Source of the DNA: Pseudomonadota bacterium
GTDB taxonomy: Bacteria > Pseudomonadota > Alphaproteobacteria > Rhodobacterales > Rhodobacteraceae
Assembly (NCBI GenBank): GCA_963205235.1
Contig: CAUJIP010000123.1
Location: 1-64,000 of the forward strand
Direction of reading: 5' to 3'
Length of the DNA: 64,000 nucleotides
In this document: positions 47,712 through 57,768 of the stretch, one piece after another
Layout of the letters: every line of letters starts with the position of its first letter
Position numbering within the stretch: position 1 is the first letter of the stretch
The notes under the pieces: generated by a model
Databases searched by the model: none
What the model saw: only the letters and a program-made list of their open reading frames with translations
What the model was told of the DNA's origin: nothing
Translations under genes and position numbers: made by a program

Positions 47712-50177
47712 TTACTGCCCCCGCCCGAACCGCCGCAGCCGCAGGGCGTTGCCGATCACGAAGACCGACGACAACGACATCGCCCCGGCCCCCAGCGCGG
47801 GGGACAGGAGGAGGCCGTAGGCAGGCCACAGCGCCCCCGCCGCGACCGGGATCAGGACGGCGTTATAGGCGAAGGCCCAGAACAGGTTCTGCTTGATATT
47901 GCGCATCACCGCGCGGGACAACGCTATGGCTTGGGGGACCGATGGCAGGCGACCCGCCACCAGAACCACCTCGGCCGCCTCGATGGCGACCTCGGTGCCG
48001 GTTCCCATCGCGATGCCCACATCCGCCTCGGCCAAGGCGGGGGCGTCGTTGATGCCGTCGCCGACAAAGGCCAATGGACCCAAGGCCTTGAGGCCGCGCA
48101 GCACCTGAACCTTGCCTGCGGGCAGAACCTCGGCATGAACCTCGTCGATGCCCAACCCACGGGCAATTGCCTCGGCCGTGCGACGGTTGTCGCCGCTGAT
48201 CAGCACGACCCGAAGACCCAATGATTTCAAAGCGGTAATGGCGGCAGGGGTCGTCGGCTTGACCGGATCGGCCACCGCCAGAACCGCCGCCAGCTTGCCA
48301 TCCAAGGCGGCATAAAGCGGCGTCTTCCCCTCATCCCCCAACCGCGCGGCATCGGCGACAAAGGGTCCAAGGTCCAGACCCAACTTGGCCATGTACCGGT
48401 CAGCCCCCGAGGCCACCTCGACACCGCCAACACGAGCACGGACACCCAACCCGGTAAGCGTTTGAAATTCCGTGATTTCCGGCAGGGAAAGCCCCTCATC
48501 CCCCGCCGCCTTGACCACCGCTTGGGCGATGGGATGTTCAGACTTCGCCTCCACCGCCGCCAGTCGGGCCAGCACGTCGGACCGCTCAAATCCCGGCGCA
48601 AGGATCAGGTCGGTCAACGCCGGACGCCCCTCAGTGAGGGTGCCGGTCTTGTCCAAAGCCACCGTCCTGACCCCCTGCAAGGCCTGCAAGGCATCGCCCT
48701 TGCGAAACAGGATCCCCAGTTCCGCCCCCCGCCCGGTGCCGACAAGGATCGAGGTCGGGGTGGCAAGCCCCATGGCACAGGGGCAGGCGATGATCAGGAC
48801 AGTCACCGCATTGACCAAGGCAAGGCCCAGGGCGGGGCTGGGGCCGAAGACCATCCAGGTCAGAAAGGTCAGCAAAGACAAGGCCATGACCACCGGCACG
48901 AACCAGAGCGTGACCTTGTCGACCAGGGCCTGCACCGGCAGCTTGCCGCCCTGCGCGGCTTCGACCATGCGGATGATCTGCGACAGCAGGGTGGCCGCGC
49001 CCACCTCGGTCGCGCGGAATTGCAGGTGGCCCGCCTGGTTCACCGTGCCACCTGTGACCCGCGCGCCGATGGTCTTTTCCTGCGGCAGCGGTTCCCCGGT
49101 GATCATGCTTTCGTCGATCCAGCTTTGACCTTCGGTCACCTCGCCATCGGTGGGCACGCGGTCCCCCGGACGCAGGTCGATCAGATCGCCGGGGACAAGG
49201 TCCGCCACCGGAATTTCCAGCACTTGGCCGTCGCGGAGCACGGTTGCGGTTCGGGGTTGCAGTCCCACAAGCCGTTGAATGGCCGCCGAACTTTGGCCCT
49301 TGGCCCGCGCCTCAAGGAAGCGGCCCAGGAGCACCAGACCGACGATGACGGCGGCAGCTTCAAAATAGACATTCGCCGTGCCTTCGGGCAGCAAGGAGGG
49401 GGCAAAAGTGGCGACGACCGAAAACCCATAGGCGGCCAACGTGCCGACGGCGACAAGGCTGTTCATGTCGGGGGCGGCCCGCAAAAGCGCAGGAATGCCA
49501 AGGCGATAGAAGCCGCGCCCCGGCCCGATCAGAACCAGCGTTGTCAGCACGAACTGGACCAGACGGCTGCCCTGCATGCCCAGCGTAGACATCACCAAGT
49601 GATGGACGGAGTCGAAAAGATGCGCGCCCATCTCTAGCGTGAAGATCGGCAGGATCAGGATCGCGGCCAACAGCAGGTTCCGTTTCTGCGCCGCCGCTTC
49701 GGTCTCAATTCGGGCCGTCGTGGTCGCCTCATCCTCGCGCACGGAAGAGACCGTACGCGCCGTATAGCCTGCCGCCTCGACCGCCGACAGCAGGGCCTTG
49801 GGGTCGGCGTTGCCGGTGACGCTGGCCCGTTCGGTGGCAAGGTTCACACTGGCCGACTGCACCCCCGGAACGCGGGTCAGGGCCCGTTCCACCCGCGCGA
49901 CGCAGGAGGCGCAGGTCATCCCCTCGACCCCAAGGTCGACGGTGGTGACCGCGATATCATAGCCGGCATCCTCGACCGCCTTTACCAGACCCGCCCGGTC
50001 AAGGTTTGCCCCCGTGACCTCAGCCCGTCCGGTCAGCAGGTTCACGGCGGCGGTTTCAACACCCGGCACCTTGGTCAGCGCCCGTTCGACCCTTGCCGAA
50101 CAGGCGGCGCAGGTCATGCCGTCGACTTTCAACTCAATCTGGCGGGAGGGGTCGGGGTGGGTCTGGGCCTTGGTCAT
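47712..50177 (-). CDS. copA: Copper-translocating P-type ATPase
   Basis: Two HMA domains ([30 protein letters not shown]), CPC motif ([13 protein letters not shown]), [19 protein letters not shown]. Confidence 0.96.
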   Translation of the reverse strand: MTKAQTHPDPSRQIELKVDGMTCAACSARVERALTKVPGVETAAVNLLTGRAEVTGANLDRAGLVKAVEDAGYDIAVTTVDLGVEGMTCASCVARVERALTRVPGVQSASVNLATERASVTGNADPKALLSAVEAAGYTARTVSSVREDEATTTARIETEAAAQKRNLLLAAILILPIFTLEMGAHLFDSVHHLVMSTLGMQGSRLVQFVLTTLVLIGPGRGFYRLGIPALLRAAPDMNSLVAVGTLAAYGFSVVATFAPSLLPEGTANVYFEAAAVIVGLVLLGRFLEARAKGQSSAAIQRLVGLQPRTATVLRDGQVLEIPVADLVPGDLIDLRPGDRVPTDGEVTEGQSWIDESMITGEPLPQEKTIGARVTGGTVNQAGHLQFRATEVGAATLLSQIIRMVEAAQGGKLPVQALVDKVTLWFVPVVMALSLLTFLTWMVFGPSPALGLALVNAVTVLIIACPCAMGLATPTSILVGTGRGAELGILFRKGDALQALQGVRTVALDKTGTLTEGRPALTDLILAPGFERSDVLARLAAVEAKSEHPIAQAVVKAAGDEGLSLPEITEFQTLTGLGVRARVGGVEVASGADRYMAKLGLDLGPFVADAARLGDEGKTPLYAALDGKLAAVLAVADPVKPTTPAAITALKSLGLRVVLISGDNRRTAEAIARGLGIDEVHAEVLPAGKVQVLRGLKALGPLAFVGDGINDAPALAEADVGIAMGTGTEVAIEAAEVVLVAGRLPSVPQAIALSRAVMRNIKQNLFWAFAYNAVLIPVAAGALWPAYGLLLSPALGAGAMSLSSVFVIGNALRLRRFGRGQ

Positions 50178-50270
50178 GGCAGGACTCCTTCTGGCCGAGA
50201 TAGGGCTTGCCCTTCCCCGCACTCAAGAGGAGAATTGGTCCCGCACGCGACGGAACGCAAGGGGTGGCAG

Positions 50271-50459
50271 ATGCAGTTTCACATCGAGAACATGACCTGC
50301 GGTGGCTGCGTCAAGGGGGTCACGCGGGCGATCCAGTCGCAGGACCCCGCAGCCGAAGTCAGCGCGGACCTGGAGAGCCATCAGGTTCAGGTCACCACCT
50401 CTGCCCCGCGGGAAAAACTGGTTTCCGCCTTGGCTGAGGCTGGGTTCACGGCGGTCTGA
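50271..50459 (+). CDS. Copper chaperone / heavy-metal-associated domain protein
   Basis: MQFHIENMTCGGCVKGVTRAIQSQDPAAEVSADLESHQVQVTTSAPREKLVSALAEAGFTAV. Confidence 0.9.
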   Translation: MQFHIENMTCGGCVKGVTRAIQSQDPAAEVSADLESHQVQVTTSAPREKLVSALAEAGFTAV

Positions 50460-50587
50460 CGGGTCCGGGGTCCGGAGTGGGCTTTGGGGTGCCCGCGCGC
50501 GGACAGCTTTGTGATCCGTTTGATGTCAATGGCTTTGCTGCGGGCGTTAGGGATTTGGCAAGGTTTCCGGATGTGGGGAATTGGCGA

Positions 50588-50609
50588 GTCGGTCTGAAGC
50601 CCGACCTAC
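50588..50609 (-). repeat. REP-like palindrome with GTAG tag
   Basis: Plus GTCGGtctgaagCCCGACCTAC; minus GTAGGTCGGGCTTCAGACCGAC. Confidence 0.7.
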
Positions 50610-50616
50610 GGTTGAT

Positions 50617-50661
50617 TTTTGTACAGATGTGACATATCTTGTGTTTCTGACGTTTTGTACA
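50617..50661. promoter_or_regulatory. Two TTTTGTACA repeats, candidate antitoxin operator
   Basis: TGTACA cores at 50620-50625 and 50656-50661, just upstream of the antitoxin ATG (50675). Confidence 0.6.
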
Positions 50662-50674
50662 AACTGGACACACC

Positions 50675-50950
50675 ATGATCGAAGTCACCGTATCGGAAGC
50701 GCGGGAGCGGCTGGCGGACCTGTTGGGCAAGGTCCAGCACGGCGGCGAGGATGTGACCATCAAGAAGCACGGGAAGCCGGTGGCGGTGATGATCTCGGCC
50801 GAGGCGATGGAATACTATGAGCGGCTGGAGAATGAGGAACTGGCGCGCGAAGGGGCCAGGGCCTATGCGGAGTATCTGGCGGACCCGTCGCAGGCGGTGA
50901 CGCTGGAACAGTATCTGGCGGAAACGGCGGCTGAACGCGCTGCGGAATGA
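50675..50950 (+). CDS. Type II antitoxin, Phd/YefM family
   Basis: MIEVTVSEARERLADLLGKVQHGGEDVTIKKHGKPVAVMISAEAMEYYERLE. Confidence 0.9.
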   Translation: MIEVTVSEARERLADLLGKVQHGGEDVTIKKHGKPVAVMISAEAMEYYERLENEELAREGARAYAEYLADPSQAVTLEQYLAETAAERAAE

Positions 50951-51207
50951 CCTACCAGATCGAACTGTCGCCCGAAGCGAAGAAGAACCTGCGGCGGATC
51001 AGGGACCAGCGGCTGCACGAAAGGCTGATCGCAGCGATTGCTGACCTGGCGAGTGACCCCCGCCCGCCGGGCTGTCTGAAACTGGTGGGCGAGGTCAACC
51101 AGTGGCGGGTCCGGGTTGGGGATTGGCGGGTGGTCTATGTGATCGAGGACGGGCGGTTGATGGTGCTGGTGGTTCGGGTCGCGCCGAGGAGTGGGGTGTA
51201 TGGGTAG
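50947..51207 (+). CDS. Type II toxin, RelE/ParE family
   Basis: MTYQIELSPEAKKNLRRIRDQRLHERLIAAIADLASDPRPPGCLKLVGEVNQWRVRVGDWRVVYVIEDGRLMVLVVRVAPRSGVYG; 4-nt overlap with antitoxin. Confidence 0.92.
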   Translation: MTYQIELSPEAKKNLRRIRDQRLHERLIAAIADLASDPRPPGCLKLVGEVNQWRVRVGDWRVVYVIEDGRLMVLVVRVAPRSGVYG

Positions 51208-51211
51208 GGGA

Positions 51212-51233
51212 GTCGGGGTGAACCCCGACCTAC
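51212..51233 (-). repeat. REP-like palindrome with GTAG tag
   Basis: Plus GTCGGGGtgaaCCCCGACCTAC. Confidence 0.75.
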
Positions 51234-51976
51234 ATTGGCTTAATATGATCATCACGTGTCGACTTAATGAACTCGATTGAGCACAACCGCACAGCTTGTT
51301 GGCGATCTCTTATTTGAAGCGCCCTCCAGCGATCACTCCAAATCAACTCCAACGATTCAATAAGGATATTATAGCCGGAAATACTGTTGATGTGTGCAAT
51401 GTCAACATTCGGCTGGCCGAGCACTTGTGAAAAATAGGCTCTTCAAAGCTCAGATGCCGAGTCGATCTTATATTCAGACATCTGGGAGAGAGCCAAAACG
51501 TTAGGATGCGCTCCCATGTCAATGAGCGCCTCGTAAGTTGAGCGGATTCCAGACGCGAGATTCACGCTCTTCTCTTCAATGATGGCAAGAGCCCTTGACC
51601 AGCCTTGCCTCTTAAATTTCTGGGCAAGGGATTCATCGCGATGACGTGCCTTCCAAGCCTCGTGGAACTCCCCATCAAACCTAAAAAGTAATGCATAACC
51701 AACGCTTTAAATTGCCTGCCTTTGCACAGGAGGCGCTTGAATTACAAGGCCCATTCGGGCGAGCAATGTCGCAACTCTAAGACTTCCCCAAGCTAGTGCG
51801 ATCATTTTCAGCGACGAAACGTTGCTGGCCTGCTCCCAATCAGTAAAGAACAGTCGAAGCAGCTCATCCGCTTGTCCAATACAAATTGGATGTGGAGCAC
51901 CTGCATTGCTTAGAGCAGCATCGAGAAAGGTCGACGCAGAGAGGTCTCCGATAATCTCTCTCGCTTCCTCACCCAT
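51230..51976 (-). pseudogene. Decayed gene: one reading frame with two in-frame stops
   Basis: Frame reads [15 protein letters not shown]...VQRQAI*SVGYALLFRFDGEFHEAWKARHRDESLAQKFKRQGWSRALAIIEEKSVNLASGIRSTYEALIDMGAHPNVLALSQMSEYKIDSASEL*RAYFSQVLGQPNVDIAHINSISGYNILIESLELIWSDRW...HIKPM*; TAA at 51707-51709 and TGA at 51443-51445. Confidence 0.7.
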
Positions 51977-53768
51977 CCATCTTCAACGCCGCAATGAACG
52001 CTTCCTGCGGGATCTCGACCTTGCCGAACTGGCGCATCTTCTTCTTGCCGGCTTTCTGCTTTTCCAGCAGCTTCTTCTTCCGGGTCGCGTCGCCGCCGTA
52101 GCATTTGGCGGTCACGTCCTTGCGCATGGCGGACAGGGTCTCGCGGGCGATCACCCTGCCCCCAATCGCGGCCTGGATCGGGATCTTGAACATGTGGCGG
52201 GGGATCAGGTCTTTCAGTTTCTCGACCATGGAACGACCCCGAGCCTCGGCCCGGTCGCGGTGGACCATCATCGACAGGGCGTCGACGGGCTCGTCGTTCA
52301 CCAGGATCGACATCTTGACCAGATTGTCCTCACGATATTCCGAGATGGAATAGTCGAAGGAGGCATAGCCTTTGGTCACCGATTTCAGGCGGTCGTAGAA
52401 GTCGAACACCACTTCGGCGAGTGGCAGGTCGTATTCGACCATGGCTCGGGTCCCGGCGTAGGTGAGGTTCGACTGGATGCCGCGGCGGTCCTGGCAGAGT
52501 TTCAGGATGTCGCCCAGGTATTCGTCGGGCACCATGATCGTGGCCTTGATCCGCGGCTCCTCGATATGGTCGACGTAGGTGAGGTCGGGCATGTCGGCGG
52601 GGTTGTGAAGATCGCGAACCTCACCATCCTTCATGTAGAGCTTGAAGACCACGGACGGCGCGGTGGTGATGAGGTCGAGGTCATATTCGCGTTCAAGGCG
52701 GTCGCGGATGACTTCGAGGTGCAGAAGGCCAAGGAAGCCGCAGCGGAAGCCGAAGCCAAGTGCGGCGGAGGTTTCCATTTCGGTGGAGAAGGAGGCGTCG
52801 TTGAGCGAGAGCTTTTCGATGGCGTCGCGCAGGGCCTCGAAATCATTGGCGTCGACGGGGAAGAGGCCGCAGAACACCACGGGGACCGAGGGTTTGAAGC
52901 CGGGGAGCGCCTCGGCGCAGGGTTTGCGTTCGTGGGTGATGGTGTCGCCGACCTTGGTGTCGCGGACCTGCTTGATACTGGCGGTGAAGACGCCGATTTC
53001 GCCGGGGCCAAGTTCGTCGATGTCGACCATCTGGGGCTTCAGGACAGCCAGCTTGTCGATGCCGTACAGCGCGTTGGTGGCGATCATGCGGATGCGGTCG
53101 CCTTTTTTCATCACGCCGTCCATGATGCGGACCATGACGACGACGCCAAGGTAGGCGTCATACCAGCTGTCGACGAGCATCGCCTTCAACGGCGCGTTGC
53201 GGTCGCCTTTGGGGGCGGGCAGGCGGGTGACGATGGCTTCCAGCACGTCGGGGATGCCAAGGCCGGTCTTTGCGCTGATCGCGATGGCGTCGGAGGCGTC
53301 GAGGCCGATCACATCCTCAATGTTCTGCTTGACCCGGTCGGGTTCGGCGGCGGGGAGGTCGATCTTGTTCAGGACCGGGACGATGTCGTGCCCTGCGTCC
53401 AGCGCCTGGTAGACGTTGGCGAGGGTCTGGGCTTCCACGCCTTGGCTGGCGTCCACCACCAGAAGCGAGCCTTCCACGGCGCGCATCGACCGGCTGACTT
53501 CATAGGCAAAGTCGACGTGGCCGGGGGTGTCGATCAGGTTCAGCACATAAGTCTTGCCGTCCTTCGCCCGGTAATCGATGCGGACGGTGTTGGCCTTGAT
53601 GGTGATGCCGCGTTCGCGTTCGATATCCATCGAGTCCAGCATCTGGGCCTTCATGTCGCGGTCGGCGACAGTGCCCGTCGACTGGATCAACCGGTCAGCG
53701 AGGGTGGATTTACCGTGGTCGATATGGGCCACGATGGAGAAGTTGCGGATCTGGGAAAGCTCGGTCAT
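51969..53768 (-). CDS. lepA: Elongation factor 4 (LepA)
   Basis: [59 protein letters not shown]. Confidence 0.98.
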   Translation of the reverse strand: MTELSQIRNFSIVAHIDHGKSTLADRLIQSTGTVADRDMKAQMLDSMDIERERGITIKANTVRIDYRAKDGKTYVLNLIDTPGHVDFAYEVSRSMRAVEGSLLVVDASQGVEAQTLANVYQALDAGHDIVPVLNKIDLPAAEPDRVKQNIEDVIGLDASDAIAISAKTGLGIPDVLEAIVTRLPAPKGDRNAPLKAMLVDSWYDAYLGVVVMVRIMDGVMKKGDRIRMIATNALYGIDKLAVLKPQMVDIDELGPGEIGVFTASIKQVRDTKVGDTITHERKPCAEALPGFKPSVPVVFCGLFPVDANDFEALRDAIEKLSLNDASFSTEMETSAALGFGFRCGFLGLLHLEVIRDRLEREYDLDLITTAPSVVFKLYMKDGEVRDLHNPADMPDLTYVDHIEEPRIKATIMVPDEYLGDILKLCQDRRGIQSNLTYAGTRAMVEYDLPLAEVVFDFYDRLKSVTKGYASFDYSISEYREDNLVKMSILVNDEPVDALSMMVHRDRAEARGRSMVEKLKDLIPRHMFKIPIQAAIGGRVIARETLSAMRKDVTAKCYGGDATRKKKLLEKQKAGKKKMRQFGKVEIPQEAFIAALKMDG

Positions 53769-53906
53769 GGGCGTGCGTATAGCGTGAAGGGGAAGGTCGG
53801 GAAAGGGGGGGATGCGCGGCGGAAACCGGCAGATTGGCGCGGGTTGCGAGATTCTTGATCGGGCGGCGGATGTGGGCCAGTCTGACGGTTAAAGGCGGGG
53901 GTTCGG

Positions 53907-54902
53907 ATGCTGCAGGACAAGGACTATGGAACCGAGGACGCGCGGGGGAATTGGGCACCTGCCAAGCCGATTTCCTATGGGCCGGCGGTTGACTGGCCAC
54001 CCGACCCGAAACGGCTGGTGAAGTGGCTGTTCGGGTTTCCGGGCTATTTCCTGCCGTGGAATGTCTTCTATGCCGCGATGGCGCTGGTCTTGTGGACCTG
54101 GTTTTCGCCGGGGCTGGAGGTGACGAAGGATCTTGCGCCCGGCTGGATCGGGTATCTGTTGATCCGCAACGAGATCTTGGCGGTGCTGGTCTATGGGGCC
54201 TGGCATCTGTGGCTTTACCGCTGGAAGCGGCAGGGGACGGCGTTCAAGTACAACCGGCAATTCCCGCGCGAAAAGGCACCGGGGTTTCTGTTCGGCAATC
54301 AGACCTGGGACAACATGTTTCACACGCTGGTCAGCGGGGTGCCAATCTGGACGGCGTATGAAGTGCTGCTTTTGTGGGCCTATGGCAATGGCTGGGCCCC
54401 AATGATCACGTTTGCCAGCAACCCGGTCTGGTACGTCGCGGTGTTCTTTCTGGTGCCACTGATCCATGAGGTGGGGTTCTATTTCTGCCACCGGCTGCTG
54501 CATTTCAGCCCGCTCTATGAGTTTGCGCACAAGTTGCATCACCGCAACATCAACCCCGGCCCGTGGTCGGGGCTGTCGATGCATCCGGTGGAACATCTGG
54601 TCTATTTCTCGACAGTGCTGTTGTTCTTCGTGATCCCCAGCCATCCGGTTCACATGATCAACCTGGCCGCGCGGTTGGGTGTCGCACCGGCCCAGGGGCA
54701 TACCGGGTTTGACCGGGTGGTGTTGGGTGAGGAGACGAGTTTCGAGGCGAGCTATTACGCGCATTACCTGCATCACAAGTATTTCGAGGTGAACTATGCC
54801 GATGGGATGGTGCCTTTGGATCGCTGGTTCGGGTCGTTCCATGACGGCACAGCCGAAGCACATGAGGCGATGAAGGCGCGGCGGCTGCGGCGGACTGCCT
54901 GA
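53907..54902 (+). CDS. Sterol desaturase / fatty acid hydroxylase superfamily protein
   Basis: HEVGFYFCHRLLHFSPLYEFAHKLHHRNINPGPWSGLSMHPVEHLVYFS...HYLHHKYFEVNYADGMVPLDRWFGSFHDG (His clusters). Confidence 0.92.
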   Translation: MLQDKDYGTEDARGNWAPAKPISYGPAVDWPPDPKRLVKWLFGFPGYFLPWNVFYAAMALVLWTWFSPGLEVTKDLAPGWIGYLLIRNEILAVLVYGAWHLWLYRWKRQGTAFKYNRQFPREKAPGFLFGNQTWDNMFHTLVSGVPIWTAYEVLLLWAYGNGWAPMITFASNPVWYVAVFFLVPLIHEVGFYFCHRLLHFSPLYEFAHKLHHRNINPGPWSGLSMHPVEHLVYFSTVLLFFVIPSHPVHMINLAARLGVAPAQGHTGFDRVVLGEETSFEASYYAHYLHHKYFEVNYADGMVPLDRWFGSFHDGTAEAHEAMKARRLRRTA

Positions 54903-55030
54903 CGGGTTCGGGCGGTTTTCAGATTGAGCGCGTACCGCGCAGTTCTTTTGTCTCGCCGCATCGCTGAAGAACACGATGCGGCTCGGGGTGCCTTTGGCAA
55001 GGATATTTGGGCAAAGATGAAAGGCGAAGG

Positions 55031-55681
55031 TCAGCCGATCCGGTAATTGCGCGCATGGTCCGGCAGGGTCAGGCCGGGGGCAAGGTCGGGGGCGGGTTCG
55101 GGGGGGCCCATGGTCAGGCGGATCGGCAGGACACCGGCCCAGACCGGCCAGGCCACGTCTTCGGGCGGGTCAAGCGGCGGACCGGCGGATATCTTGGCTG
55201 AGGCTTCAGTGAGCGGGAGCGACAGGATACGGGTGGCCTTGAGTTCCTGCGCGGTGATCGGGCGAAGCTGATCCCAGCGGCCGGGAAAAAGCTGCTCCAT
55301 CATCTCTTTGAGATGCGCTTCCTTCGCGGCGGTCCCTTCGACCAGTTCGGCGGTGCCGAAGACCATGACGCAGCGGTAATTGACCGAATGTTCAAGGCCG
55401 GAGCGTGCAAGAAGCATGCCGTCGGTCAGGGTGACCGTGACGCAGACCTGTTCGCCTGCCGCGCGTTTCTGCATCCGGCTGGCGGATGAGCCGTGCCAGT
55501 AGATCCGGTCGCCTTCCCGCCATTGCAGGGTAGGGGTGACAACGGGGAAGCCGTCGACGATATGGCCGACATGGGCGACGGGCATCGCATCAAGGATGGC
55601 GTCGATCACCGCGCGGTCATAGGCGGCCTTTTCGTGCAGGCGGCGCACGCGGGTGCGGGGCGAGGGCGCGGTGTCGGGCAT
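55031..55681 (-). CDS. Pyridoxamine 5'-phosphate oxidase family (flavin-binding) protein
   Basis: AVIDAILDAMPVAHVGHIVDGFPVVTPTLQWREGDRIYWHGSSASRM...EHSVNYRCVMVFGTAELVEG. Confidence 0.9.
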   Translation of the reverse strand: MPDTAPSPRTRVRRLHEKAAYDRAVIDAILDAMPVAHVGHIVDGFPVVTPTLQWREGDRIYWHGSSASRMQKRAAGEQVCVTVTLTDGMLLARSGLEHSVNYRCVMVFGTAELVEGTAAKEAHLKEMMEQLFPGRWDQLRPITAQELKATRILSLPLTEASAKISAGPPLDPPEDVAWPVWAGVLPIRLTMGPPEPAPDLAPGLTLPDHARNYRIG

Positions 55682-55917
55682 GGGTCACATTCCGGTGTAG
55701 TGGGGTGGCCTTGCAAGGCTTTCGTCGAGGGATGCTACTGCATCTGGTAGGATAAGGGCGAGCCTGCCGCGAGTGATTGCGCATTTCGGCAAAAAGCAGC
55801 CTAAGTCGCGCCAAGGATTGAAAATTTTTCTTGGAATCGGCATTATCCGTGGCAGAAAACGACCGGTGAGGGAGGGAGCAACCAGCGCCCCCCGGCCCGG
55901 CAACGAGGCAGAAGACG

Positions 55918-56226
55918 ATGAAATCCTTCAGACTTGCGGCTGCATTTGCAGTCATTCTTCCGGCAGTTTCGGGCGCAGCGGTTGCGGGTCCGATCCAGAA
56001 GGCCTGCATGGCCTCGGACCGGGGCGGCGACCGGACCCTGTGCAGTTGCATCCAGCAGGCGGCGGACATGACCCTGTCCGGGTCGGACCAGCGCCGGGCG
56101 GCGAAATTCTTCAAGGACCCCGAAGCGGCGCATGTGACCTGGGTGTCGCAGAAGGCGTCGGATGATGCGTTCTGGGAGCGGTACAAGAGCTTTGGCCAGA
56201 CCGCCGAGGCCTATTGCGCCGGGTGA
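55918..56226 (+). CDS. Small secreted hypothetical protein
   Basis: Signal peptide MKSFRLAAAFAVILPAVSGAAVA; CMASDRGGDRTLCSCIQQAADMTLSGSDQRRAAKFFKDPEAAHVTWVS. Confidence 0.75.
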   Translation: MKSFRLAAAFAVILPAVSGAAVAGPIQKACMASDRGGDRTLCSCIQQAADMTLSGSDQRRAAKFFKDPEAAHVTWVSQKASDDAFWERYKSFGQTAEAYCAG

Positions 56227-56246
56227 TCCTTCGGGGGTGATCGGAA

Positions 56247-56270
56247 GGTGGGCATTAGTGCCCATCCTAC
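56247..56270 (-). repeat. REP-like palindrome with GTAG tag
   Basis: Plus GGTGGGCAttagTGCCCAtCCTAC; minus GTAGGATGGGCACTAATGCCCACC. Confidence 0.7.
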
Positions 56271-56315
56271 CTGACGGCCCGAATACCTGCCCGAATACCT
56301 GATCGAGACAACAGA

Positions 56316-56350
56316 AAAAGCCCCGCCTTCGTCGCGAAGGCGGGGCTTTT
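56316..56350 (-). terminator. Rho-independent terminator downstream of rpmB
   Basis: AAAAGCCCCGCCTTCgtcgcGAAGGCGGGGCTTTT. Confidence 0.9.
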
Positions 56351-56368
56351 CGATGACTGCCAGCCGGA

Positions 56369-56656
56369 TCAGGCCGAGGCTTGCGCCTTGGCGATATCCT
56401 TCTTGACCTTCAGCGCGGCGGCCGAAAGCTCTTCGTCCCTGGCTTTGGCCAGATAGGCGTCAAGCCCGCCACGATGGTCGACCGAGCGCAGGGCGGCCGC
56501 GGTCACGCGGAATTTGAAGGACTGGCCAAGCACGTCCGAGATCATGGTGACCTCGTTCAGGTTCGGGAGGAACCGACGACGGGTTTTGTTGTTGGCATGG
56601 CTGATGGTGTTGCCGGACATCGGCCCCTTGCCGGTAAGTTCGCAGACGCGCGACAT
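56369..56656 (-). CDS. rpmB: 50S ribosomal protein L28
   Basis: [69 protein letters not shown]. Confidence 0.98.
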   Translation of the reverse strand: MSRVCELTGKGPMSGNTISHANNKTRRRFLPNLNEVTMISDVLGQSFKFRVTAAALRSVDHRGGLDAYLAKARDEELSAAALKVKKDIAKAQASA

Positions 56657-56874
56657 TGTGGTGTTCCTTCAGTTCGTCAAAGCGGGAAAGGGCGGAATCC
56701 CCGGCCCTTGAATTCGATTTTGGGCGTGTAAGGGGAATCCCGGCGAAGGTCAAGCGGCGCTGAGGGTGTCTTTCGTGGTTGATGCCCGGATTTCCAGGAG
56801 CGCCGACCATCACCGCCTACACAGGCTTGCAGCTTTCGCAGTCGCATGCAACCTGCCGGGGCAACGGAGCAGAC

Positions 56875-57768
56875 ATGGCCTTTCCAATCCACGAACTTGC
56901 AGCGCTTGGCACCGCGACCTGCTGGGCGACGACGGGAATCATCGCCTCGGATGCGATCCGGGTGCTGGGGGCGTTTCACTTCAATCTGCTACGGCAGGGG
57001 TTTGTGACGCTGATTCTGGCGGGGATCGTGCTGGCTACGGGCAATTTGGACCTGCCGGGGATTGAAGGGGTGGCGTTGTTGGCGCTGTCGGGGCTGGTCG
57101 GAATCCTGTTGGGCGACACGTTCAACTTTGCGGCTGTCGGACGATTGGGGCCAAGGCGGGCTGGGGCTGTCTTTGCGCTGAATGCGCCGATGGCTGCGAT
57201 GTTGGGCTGGCTGGTGCTGGGCGAAGGGCTGGGGGGCCAGGCTGTCCTTGGGATCGGGGTGACGATTGCGGGGGTCGCGCTGGCGATCCTGGGGCGGCCG
57301 GGGGAAGGCGCGCATCGGTTCGAGCAGGTGCGCGGGCAGTTCCGCACCGGGCTTGCCTTCGGGCTTTGTGCGGCGTTGGGTCAGGCGATCGGGGCGCTGA
57401 TTGCCCGGCCTTACATGGCGGGGGGATTGGACCCCTATCTTGGCTCACTATTGCGGGTCGGAGCGTCGGGGATTGCGATGGGTCTGGTCGCGACGCTGCC
57501 TTTTGCGCCGAAGGCTCCGACGGTTTGGTCGGGCAAGGTGCTGATCCTGACCGCAGCGACGGCGGTGATCGGGTTGCTGCTGGGAATGACGCTGTTCCTT
57601 TACGCGCTGCAGGGGTCGCAGACCGGGATCATCGCGACACTTTCGGCAACCTCGCCCGTGATCATCCTGCCGCTATTGTGGTTGCGCACGGGGCAAAGGC
57701 CCAGCGCCAAGAGTTGGGCAGGGGCGGGGCTTGCCGTCATCGGGTTGGCGCTGATCTTCACGCGGTAG
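56875..57768 (+). CDS. EamA/DMT-family transporter
   Basis: MAFPIHELAALGTATCWATTGIIASDAIRVLGAFHFNLLRQG...; start chosen at internal ATG. Confidence 0.88.
   Translation: MAFPIHELAALGTATCWATTGIIASDAIRVLGAFHFNLLRQGFVTLILAGIVLATGNLDLPGIEGVALLALSGLVGILLGDTFNFAAVGRLGPRRAGAVFALNAPMAAMLGWLVLGEGLGGQAVLGIGVTIAGVALAILGRPGEGAHRFEQVRGQFRTGLAFGLCAALGQAIGALIARPYMAGGLDPYLGSLLRVGASGIAMGLVATLPFAPKAPTVWSGKVLILTAATAVIGLLLGMTLFLYALQGSQTGIIATLSATSPVIILPLLWLRTGQRPSAKSWAGAGLAVIGLALIFTR

Noticed and set aside
50177-50270. Possible CueR-type operator between copA and the copper chaperone
   Set aside because: CTTGCCCTTCCCC suggests a MerR-family half-site, but no convincing dyad is present; a plain promoter (TTGCCC-17-GAGAAT) is as likely.
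51822-53858. 678-aa plus-strand ORF opposite lepA
   Set aside because: Antisense shadow of lepA with biased Asp/Val/His/Gly composition.
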